The notes below the pieces were generated by a model, which ran no database searches, was not told the DNA's origin, and saw only the letters and a list, made by a program, of their open reading frames with translations. 8,272 nt of DNA. It comes from Aurantimonadaceae bacterium (lineage in GTDB: Bacteria > Pseudomonadota > Alphaproteobacteria > Rhizobiales > Rhizobiaceae). Location: assembly GCA_003232595.1 (NCBI GenBank), contig QIIJ01000206.1, positions 1-8,272 on the forward strand, written 5' to 3'. A program made the translations under genes and the position numbers. The first letter of the stretch is position 1. Each line of letters opens with the position of its first letter. This document shows, piece after piece, positions 1 to 5,649 of the stretch.

Positions 1-863
1 TGACCATATTGACCACGCACCATTTCTTCGGTTTTCACTGGTCGTAGGCTGCGCAGCAGCTTGACCTTCTCGTCCCGTATTGAGGTCGCATCCAAATTGG
101 CAGGCGCTTCCATCGCGGTAAGCGCGAGCAATTGCAGCATATGGTTTTGCACCATGTCCCTCAGCGCACCAGTGTCGTCATAGAAACCGTGCCGTCCTTC
201 AAGGCCGACCGTTTCGGAGATGGTAATTTCGATATGATCTATACCATTTGAGTTCCACAATGGTTCAAACATCATATTGGCGAAGCGCAAGGCCATCAGG
301 TTCTGCACCGTCTCTTTGCCAAGATAATGGTCGATCCGGAATGTCTGCTCTTCGGAAAAAGCATCTGCAACTGCATCATTGATCGCCCCGGACGACACCA
401 GATCATTACCGAGCGGTTTTTCCAGACCAATGCGAACATTGTCACCGGTCAGGCCAGCGGATTTCAGTCCCGTTATTGTTGCCTCAAACAAGGACGGAGC
501 GGTTGAGAGAAATATCGATAGGCCGCCTGAAATATCGCCTAACTTATTGGCTAATGCATCAAACCCTTCAACGGTGGATGCATCCAGAGGCTGGTAGGAC
601 AAACGCTCCAAGAACGACTGGAGCTTCTCTTCATTCTTGCGATCCTCTGGCAGATATTTTACCAGCGCTTCCGCTGCTAAAACACGGTATTCCTCGTCCG
701 ACATTTCACTACGCGCCGTGGCCACAATCCGCAAATCCACCGAAATCAATTCATCCTCATGCAAAGCAAAAAGCGATGGCAATAACATCCGTTTCGCAAG
801 ATCGCCAGTTGCGCCGAAAAGGAGCAAGGCTAACGAAGAAGCGGTCGTTTCATATTTTGTCAT
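1..863 (-). CDS. zwf: Glucose-6-phosphate 1-dehydrogenase, N-terminal part (runs off the left edge)
   Basis: This gene encodes the NAD(P)-dependent oxidation of glucose 6-phosphate to 6-phosphogluconolactone in the cytoplasm, the entry to the Entner-Doudoroff and pentose-phosphate routes. The window holds 287 codons; the family is usually about 480-500 residues, so roughly the last 200 are outside. Visible motifs are the Rossmann nucleotide-binding loop GATGDLAKR (17-25), EKPLG (149-153), the substrate-binding signature RIDHYLGKE (176-184) and DMVQNHMLQ (236-244), whose H241 matches the family's general-base histidine. The ATG at 863 is preceded by AAGG with a 6-nt spacer (870-873). The start lies inside the end of the upstream kinase gene (14-bp overlap), which suggests translational coupling as the third gene of the GH68 operon. 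No frameshift is seen. Further Entner-Doudoroff genes may follow beyond the edge, but this cannot be seen. Confidence 0.96.
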   Translation of the reverse strand, partial: MTKYETTASSLALLLFGATGDLAKRMLLPSLFALHEDELISVDLRIVATARSEMSDEEYRVLAAEALVKYLPEDRKNEEKLQSFLERLSYQPLDASTVEGFDALANKLGDISGGLSIFLSTAPSLFEATITGLKSAGLTGDNVRIGLEKPLGNDLVSSGAINDAVADAFSEEQTFRIDHYLGKETVQNLMALRFANMMFEPLWNSNGIDHIEITISETVGLEGRHGFYDDTGALRDMVQNHMLQLLALTAMEAPANLDATSIRDEKVKLLRSLRPVKTEEMVRGQYG

Positions 864-1728
864 CAATTGCCTTACGCGCTAGTTCGAAGGCTCCAACAAT
901 ACCGGACATATTGTCGAGATTCGGTGCCGCGATGGTTGCTTGGGGGTCGTAAGCAAAATAGTCTTTGGAAAGCTGCCCGGTTTTACCTTTAATGCGATCC
1001 AGTAATCTGGGCGTTTGCATGACTCCGCCACCCAAAATAATGCGCTGCGGTGAATAAAACGCCAGAAGCGTTGCACAAAACTGACTTAGATAATCCGCAA
1101 TAATATCATGTGCGGGATGGTTGTCTGCAAGCGCGGACAGCGACGCACCCCAGCGCGCCTTAATCGCAGGACCAGACGCTAATCCTTCGAGGCAATCACC
1201 ATGGAAAGAACAAATGCCATCAAATTCCATATCGTCCGCATGGCGGCGCGGGCGAATATGCCCCATTTCAGGGTGACGAAAACCGTGCAATGGTACGCCG
1301 TTCACTATCGCACCGCCGCCTATACCCGTTCCTACGGTCACATAGATTGCAACATCGCATCCGCGGGCAGCTCCATGCGTATATTCTCCAAGAACCGCCC
1401 CGTTTACATCGGTATCAAACCCAACCGGACATTCGAGTGTCCGGCCAAATAGCCCGGCGACATCGGTCTGGCTCCAACCGGGTTTTGTGGTTTGGGTTAT
1501 ATAACCCCACTGCGGCGACGTGCGATCCAGTTCCACCGGACCAAAACAGGAAATGCCTATCGCTGCCAATTGCCTCTGATCCTGGAACCATGCGATGGCT
1601 GCTCCCAATGTTTCATCGGGAGTAGCTGTAGGAATTATCGTTTGTGCGACGATATTATCATGACTGGTTCCAATGGCGAGAACAAATTTGGTTCCGCCCG
1701 CTTCAATGGCACCAAATAGATCAGGCAC
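850..1728 (-). CDS. frk: ROK-family fructokinase
   Basis: This is an ATP-dependent sugar kinase of the ROK family, most likely phosphorylating fructose to fructose 6-phosphate in the cytoplasm. With the GTG start it has 292 residues: phosphate-binding EAGGTK (9-14), the catalytic-Asp segment DTDVNGA (105-111), glycine-rich VGTGIGGG (132-139), HPEMGH (152-157) and the zinc-binding cluster CSFHGDC (173-179), then LGGGVM (232-237). The zinc motif and the WGYIT segment closely resemble Zymomonas fructokinase as I remember it, which favours fructose over glucose. I chose GTG at 1728 because it has GGGAAG upstream (1734-1739), gives the usual short N-terminus before the FGAIEAGGTK segment and overlaps the GH68 stop by only 8 bp. 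An ATG at 1755 would add nine residues, has a poorer ribosome site and would overlap GH68 by 35 bp. Its place between the sucrose-splitting enzyme and zwf fits disposal of released fructose. Confidence 0.92.
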   Translation of the reverse strand: MPDLFGAIEAGGTKFVLAIGTSHDNIVAQTIIPTATPDETLGAAIAWFQDQRQLAAIGISCFGPVELDRTSPQWGYITQTTKPGWSQTDVAGLFGRTLECPVGFDTDVNGAVLGEYTHGAARGCDVAIYVTVGTGIGGGAIVNGVPLHGFRHPEMGHIRPRRHADDMEFDGICSFHGDCLEGLASGPAIKARWGASLSALADNHPAHDIIADYLSQFCATLLAFYSPQRIILGGGVMQTPRLLDRIKGKTGQLSKDYFAYDPQATIAAPNLDNMSGIVGAFELARKAIDDKI

Positions 1729-2875
1729 GCCGTCTTCCCACACTCCCTTGAACATCGGCCCTGTTCAATCCGGTGTTCAATCTGGCGCGATCACCATCCA
1801 ACCAAATTGAAAGGAATGGGGCCGGTGTTCCACCGAAACTTGTCGCCACCAGTTCGGGATTATCAGACAGGTTCCTTCCGTCCAGTCCCCAGTGATCGAC
1901 AAAGCTGCTGACCAGCAATTCGCTCGTCACATGCCAGCTATAGGTTTGGGAGGGTTCTTCGGGCGGATTGGCCAAAACCAAACCGGTTCCGTTAAGCGGT
2001 TTGTAATCACCAAATAAGGAATCCGCGACCATCCCGTATAATCCCGTTGGACCAACCGGACCATCCGGATTGAATGTTCCCGCCTGAGTCACCCAGAAAA
2101 GATAGTAAAGTCCATCTTTCACAACTATATGGGCGCGTTCCATTTCATTGTTGACACCGTCAGCGTGAGCAAGCGGCGATAAAAGTTTCCAGCTATCCTG
2201 CCCGGTTCGCTCCGCGATACCCACGGCCCCGTTATAGTCCGAAGTTGCACTGCCAAGCGATGCCGAAAAGAGTAGATATTCCTTGCCATCAGCAGGATCG
2301 TAAAAATAGCCCGGATCGCGGAACGCCACAATCTTGCCCGGTTCGCCTTGCTGCTGATCGGCAAATTCATAGTGCTGACCGCGGTTGGAAACGGATTCGC
2401 GGGTTGCGGTCCAGCCGACAATTTGCCCGTCAGGCCGCAAATTACCATGCGCTTCGAACAGCCTTTGCTGATATCCGCCAGGGGTGTCAGATGTTCCTGC
2501 CGCAGTAAAATAGAGCGAAACAACATCATCTTTGAGCAATGCCGTTCCAGCCCATTCGCGCTCATAAGGCGTTACAGCATCTGGTAACAACTGGCCCAGA
2601 TCGCGCCATTCATTCTGAACATGATGCAGCAACCTTATCCGGGCCTCAAAATGTCGCCGCGCCGGTTCCCCGTGATCGGCGGCCGAAAGAACCATCCACA
2701 TTGAGCCGCCAGCTATCTCGGCTATCTTTCCTTCCTGCGTTTGGATCGGCCACATGTCCCACAACATCAGCCCCGGAATGATCGGGCGCGCTTCTTCATT
2801 TGTGATCAATGGCACCTTTGAAAACTGCTGCTCGGCAATTTGCAAAACATGCCCGCTCGTCCATGCTGAGGTCAT
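1721..2875 (-). CDS. GH68 (levansucrase/invertase family) sucrose-cleaving enzyme, no signal peptide
   Basis: This is a 384-residue glycoside hydrolase family 68 protein, a five-bladed beta-propeller family that splits sucrose and passes the fructosyl unit to water or to a growing fructan. The three catalytic positions are all present: nucleophile D40 in LWDMWP (38-43), transition-state stabiliser D187 in FRDPGY (185-190) and acid/base E246 in NNEMER (242-247). EREWAG (105-110) is the next family motif. The N-terminus (MTSAWTSGHVLQIAE) has no hydrophobic signal segment. With a sugar importer and a fructokinase encoded alongside, a cytoplasmic sucrose hydrolase is the most likely role. Zymomonas GH68 enzymes are also signal-less yet exported, so export is not excluded. 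Two active-site differences from classical levansucrases (A109, and Q264-A265) suggest hydrolysis over polymerisation. It is the first gene of the operon, with GGAAAG as a possible ribosome site before ATG 2875. Confidence 0.93.
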   Translation of the reverse strand: MTSAWTSGHVLQIAEQQFSKVPLITNEEARPIIPGLMLWDMWPIQTQEGKIAEIAGGSMWMVLSAADHGEPARRHFEARIRLLHHVQNEWRDLGQLLPDAVTPYEREWAGTALLKDDVVSLYFTAAGTSDTPGGYQQRLFEAHGNLRPDGQIVGWTATRESVSNRGQHYEFADQQQGEPGKIVAFRDPGYFYDPADGKEYLLFSASLGSATSDYNGAVGIAERTGQDSWKLLSPLAHADGVNNEMERAHIVVKDGLYYLFWVTQAGTFNPDGPVGPTGLYGMVADSLFGDYKPLNGTGLVLANPPEEPSQTYSWHVTSELLVSSFVDHWGLDGRNLSDNPELVATSFGGTPAPFLSIWLDGDRARLNTGLNRADVQGSVGRRRA

Positions 2876-2898
2876 GGTCGGTGCTTTCCAGTATTTGG

Positions 2899-2928
2899 CA
2901 TATAGGCCAGTATTTTGTATTTTGACAA
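2899..2928 (-). promoter_or_regulatory. Predicted promoter of the GH68-frk-zwf operon
   Basis: Read on the minus strand there is a -35 hexamer TTGTCA (2928-2923), an 18-bp spacer and a -10 hexamer TATATG (2904-2899). The start point would be near 2892, giving a leader of under 20 nt that still contains GGAAAG before the ATG. The -35 box shares bases with the proximal operator (2926-2935), so a bound repressor would block RNA polymerase. This is pattern-based; no start site has been mapped. Confidence 0.6.
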
Positions 2929-2935
2929 CCGGTTG
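2926..2935. promoter_or_regulatory. LacI-family operator, proximal site of the GH68 operon (CAACCGGTTG)
   Basis: This is a perfect 10-bp palindrome with a central CpG that overlaps the predicted -35 box. It repeats exactly at 2955-2964 and differs from the two operators in the receptor/transporter gap only at the bases next to the central CG. It is assigned to the LacI-family repressor in this window by motif shape and placement. Confidence 0.75.
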
Positions 2936-2954
2936 CGCCTTAAGGGAGGCGGCA

Positions 2955-2964
2955 CAACCGGTTG
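2955..2964. promoter_or_regulatory. LacI-family operator, distal site of the GH68 operon (CAACCGGTTG)
   Basis: This is the second exact copy of the palindrome in the gap between receptor and GH68 genes. Its centre lies 29 bp from the proximal copy, upstream of the predicted -35 box. The flanking bases on the minus strand (TTGCAACCGGTTGT) extend the likeness to the TGCAATCGATTGCA pair. Two nearby sites suggest cooperative binding, though this is inference. Confidence 0.72.
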
Positions 2965-2974
2965 CAAATCCTGT

Positions 2975-5425
2975 TTAGAAGTCGAAACGGACAGACGCCG
3001 ATATAGTACGTCCAACGATTGAACGTGCCCGAACAATATTGTTACCGGGGATTGATCCTTCTTCGGCTTCCGTAAAGCCTTCGGTATTGAACAGATTGTT
3101 GACGTTCACCGAGACCTGAATATTATCCACTGGTCGGATCGCAGCGAACGCGTTAACCTGCGTATAGCCGGGCAATATCAGGTCATTATTATCCTGTGTG
3201 AAACTTTCAGTTGTACCTATGGCATTGAGGCCAATAGTGAACATATCGGCTTCATACTGGACCGAACCTTGATAAATCAAGTCTGCCTGACGCCGCGGTG
3301 TATTACCAACAAGTGCGAGGTTACTGTCCCTGGCAATTTGTGCATCGGTCCAGGTCAGACCGGCGGAGACCGAGAATGGTCCCGATCGGTAAGAGCCTTC
3401 CAGTTCGACACCATAGGCTTCAAAGTCGCGATCAATAATAGCCAGTGGCGCAATCTCAATGTTTGTCTCAGATGTTTCGGCGTAAAAAAGCGTTCCGAAC
3501 AGTGAAAGACCCCCGCTACGATATTTCAGACCGCCTTCGAGTTGATTCACACTCGCAATGATCCCTTCTTCAGCAGGCAGGCTGCCATCGATCACACTGA
3601 CATTGGGAGAAAACAGCGCGCGATCTGCAACATGACGACCACCCTGACTGTACCGAGCGAAGATCGATAGATCATCGGTCAACAGGTAGTTGGCACCGAT
3701 CGAAAAGCTGAAATAGTCGAAGTTATAATCGACCGGCGAAGAGGTGAGCGGAATAAAGCTCGTCTGCGCTTCTGCTGGGTCGATGATGCCATTTCCATCA
3801 AAATCGAAGCCGGTCAAACCAACGGTTAGACCGGTATCCGAACCGGAAATACTGCCACTGGCACTGCCAAAATCGAAGCGCATACTTCCATCAAGCGTTA
3901 GATTGCCAAATTCAAGCGAAAGCGAAGTAAATGGTGCATATGTATCGTAAGACACATCATAGCTACGGCGGCAGCAATTGCCGAAGAAACTTGCACCGAA
4001 ACCAACCGTGCCATCTTGGGTAACAAGATTACCGCCAGCATCGCGCACGTCCAGGAGAACAGAATTCCCGTTGCCCTCGACGGTTTGCAGATGCGCAGTC
4101 CACAACCAATCAGTATCAACTTTCTGATTGGAGGCATAGAAACCGGCCGTGAAAATCGCCGATGCGCCACCAATATCAAAATCCCCGGTTAAACGCAGGT
4201 CGTTGGTGATGTTCTGAAGACTGTTCAGCCGTGTGTTGAATTGCACAATATTTGCAACGATGCCGTTACCACCAAGATTTGCCGGATCGGTCACTACCTG
4301 GCCCTGATTTGGGCCGGAGGCGAAGACCAAGGTCGAACCAGCACCGCCGATGCTGTCCGCAACCATTTGTGCCGCGCCCGCACTTGCCGGGAATGGTGAA
4401 AGGAAACCGCCGCTGTTATTCGCTGCGCGAAAACGCTCGGTAATTGTCCACCCATCGGAGATTTCGAATTCCGCTTCCAAACCAACGGCAGCCGATTCAA
4501 CTTCAAGGCCATCCTGAAAATCGAATGTTCTCGGGCGATTGGTGCCGTCCAACGTCAGTGGGTCTGTAAAAAATGGTGAATGCAGCGAATCCCGCCTGAT
4601 GTCAAAATTGGGAAGGCTCTGGTAGTTCGGATTGTCGCCAGTTCCAGTCACTAGAACCGGATTTGGCAAGAAGGTAGCTGTCTTGTCGTTGAGATACTTG
4701 CCGTAGAGCCGGATATAACCGCCATCGAATTCTTGCGTGAAATTCGCTTTTACCTGACCACCATTGAAACCGTCAAAACCGATATCACGCGCTCCTTCTC
4801 CGGTGCGATAATAACCTCCGATATGGAAATAGCTGCTGTCGGTTACAGAAGCGCCATAATCGAAATCGAGGCGAAAAGTTTCATAATCAATACCAACCGT
4901 GCCAGAAACAGCGCCGCCTTCTTGCTTACCGGTCTTGGAAATAAAGTTGATGACACCGCCCGGTGAGTTTGAAGCAAAGGTTGATGCCGAACCGCCGCGC
5001 ACGACTTCAACGCGCGCGATATTGCGGTCAATGCGCAGAAAATTATCGGCGTTACCGAACACGATATCACCAAATTCAAGGACAGGAAGTCCGTCTTCCT
5101 GAAGCTGGATATAGCGGGCACCGCCAGTCGAAACGGGAAGGCCGCGTACCGCGATATTAGCATTACCTTCGCCGCCGGATGCTTCTGAACGAATACCGGG
5201 TAGCTGCCGAATTAGATCGGCAGAGGACGCTGGATTCAAATTGCTAATTTCTTCTGCGCCAATGGTGCTGACGGAAACAGATGAATCGAGGACGTTTTGA
5301 CCCTTCGCAACTGCCGTAACAATGATAATATCATCTTCTTCAGCAGCAGTGTCATTCTGCCCGAATGCCGGCGTTGAGAACAGCGATAATGCTGTGCTTG
5401 CTGCTAATAGGGTACGAATTTTCAT
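2975..5425 (-). CDS. TonB-dependent outer-membrane receptor, probably for sucrose
   Basis: This is an 816-residue TonB-dependent transporter that would take a sugar across the outer membrane using proton-motive force passed on by TonB-ExbBD. A signal peptide (1-22, cleavage after AFG) is followed by a TonB-box-like stretch DIIIVTA (32-38). The plug domain (about 45-165) holds LIRQLPGI (71-78), AVRGLP (92-97) and RVEVVRGG (138-145). The beta-barrel ends in alternating hydrophobic residues and a terminal Phe (SVRFDF), the outer-membrane insertion signal. ATG 5425 has a strong ribosome site, GGGAG, 5-6 nt upstream. It is divergent from the symporter across a gap with two operators, and the GH68 operon follows it, so sucrose or a short fructo-oligosaccharide is the likely substrate; the sequence alone does not fix the ligand. 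Oddities are an EF-hand-like loop at 541-552 and adjacent cysteines 484-485. Confidence 0.93.
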   Translation of the reverse strand: MKIRTLLAASTALSLFSTPAFGQNDTAAEEDDIIIVTAVAKGQNVLDSSVSVSTIGAEEISNLNPASSADLIRQLPGIRSEASGGEGNANIAVRGLPVSTGGARYIQLQEDGLPVLEFGDIVFGNADNFLRIDRNIARVEVVRGGSASTFASNSPGGVINFISKTGKQEGGAVSGTVGIDYETFRLDFDYGASVTDSSYFHIGGYYRTGEGARDIGFDGFNGGQVKANFTQEFDGGYIRLYGKYLNDKTATFLPNPVLVTGTGDNPNYQSLPNFDIRRDSLHSPFFTDPLTLDGTNRPRTFDFQDGLEVESAAVGLEAEFEISDGWTITERFRAANNSGGFLSPFPASAGAAQMVADSIGGAGSTLVFASGPNQGQVVTDPANLGGNGIVANIVQFNTRLNSLQNITNDLRLTGDFDIGGASAIFTAGFYASNQKVDTDWLWTAHLQTVEGNGNSVLLDVRDAGGNLVTQDGTVGFGASFFGNCCRRSYDVSYDTYAPFTSLSLEFGNLTLDGSMRFDFGSASGSISGSDTGLTVGLTGFDFDGNGIIDPAEAQTSFIPLTSSPVDYNFDYFSFSIGANYLLTDDLSIFARYSQGGRHVADRALFSPNVSVIDGSLPAEEGIIASVNQLEGGLKYRSGGLSLFGTLFYAETSETNIEIAPLAIIDRDFEAYGVELEGSYRSGPFSVSAGLTWTDAQIARDSNLALVGNTPRRQADLIYQGSVQYEADMFTIGLNAIGTTESFTQDNNDLILPGYTQVNAFAAIRPVDNIQVSVNVNNLFNTEGFTEAEEGSIPGNNIVRARSIVGRTISASVRFDF

Positions 5426-5508
5426 GTCTCTCTCCCAGTTAAAATTCTATCATAAACCACCATTTAGCGGCTTGTTTTGTGCCGATTCGTACTTTAGCTA
5501 CCTCGCTG

Positions 5509-5522
5509 TGCAATCGATTGCA
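5509..5522. promoter_or_regulatory. LacI-family operator, receptor side (TGCAATCGATTGCA)
   Basis: This is a perfect 14-bp palindrome with a central CpG, the form expected for a LacI-family dimer whose hinge-helix leucine inserts at the central step. It overlaps the candidate -35 box of the receptor gene. An identical copy lies 23 bp away, centre to centre. Confidence 0.82.
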
Positions 5523-5531
5523 AGAAATAAT

Positions 5532-5545
5532 TGCAATCGATTGCA
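5532..5545. promoter_or_regulatory. LacI-family operator, transporter side (TGCAATCGATTGCA)
   Basis: This is the second identical 14-bp palindrome. It overlaps the candidate -35 box of the transporter gene. The two copies are separated by 9 bp (AGAAATAAT), so two dimers would bind about two helical turns apart and could repress both divergent promoters together. Confidence 0.82.
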
Positions 5546-5649
5546 CAAACAGTTATGGGCGTGTCTGATTTACAACAGTTCCTCACCGAAAATCAGATAT
5601 TCAAACTCTGTAACCGGTGTAAAAGGGACTAAATCAGGACGAGGACAAG

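Larger units (their letters stand above)
2926..2964 (-). other. Long RNA hairpin after the receptor gene, built from the paired operators
   Basis: The arms 2926-2939 and 2951-2964 are complementary over 14 bp, with one G-U pair in the minus-strand RNA, around an 11-nt loop. The stem begins about 10 nt after the receptor stop codon. Downstream on the minus strand the sequence is A-rich, not a U-tract, so it is not a textbook intrinsic terminator. It could stabilise the receptor mRNA 3' end or slow readthrough into the GH68 operon. The fold follows partly from the operators being palindromes, but the outer GCC/GGC pairs extend it beyond them. Confidence 0.45.
5426..5649. promoter_or_regulatory. 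Divergent control region for receptor (-) and transporter (+)
   Basis: This 224-bp gap has no gene. Two identical operators sit near its middle, with promoter elements likely on each side. On the minus strand TTGCAA (5523-5518) and TAGCTA (5500-5495) are 17 bp apart, a candidate receptor promoter. On the plus strand TTGCAA (5531-5536) and TATGGG (5554-5559) are also 17 bp apart, a candidate transporter promoter. Both -35 boxes fall in the operators. The -10 boxes are weak matches, so the exact start sites are uncertain. The remaining leaders, about 60-85 bp each, show no riboswitch-like structure that I can recognise. Confidence 0.6.

Noticed and set aside
476..952. Long open frame on the plus strand opposite zwf and the kinase
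   Set aside because: The protein is low in recognisable motifs and lies antisense to two well-supported genes.
1494..1507. Perfect palindrome GGGTTATATAACCC
   Set aside because: It lies inside the fructokinase gene and encodes the family-conserved WGYIT segment, so coding constraint explains it. It does not match the operator consensus.
1980..1989. AAACCGGTTC, sharing the 8-bp core AACCGGTT with the GH68-operon operators
   Set aside because: It is a single copy deep inside the GH68 coding sequence (the GTGLV region) with outer bases that do not fit the consensus. Chance in coding sequence is the simpler reading.
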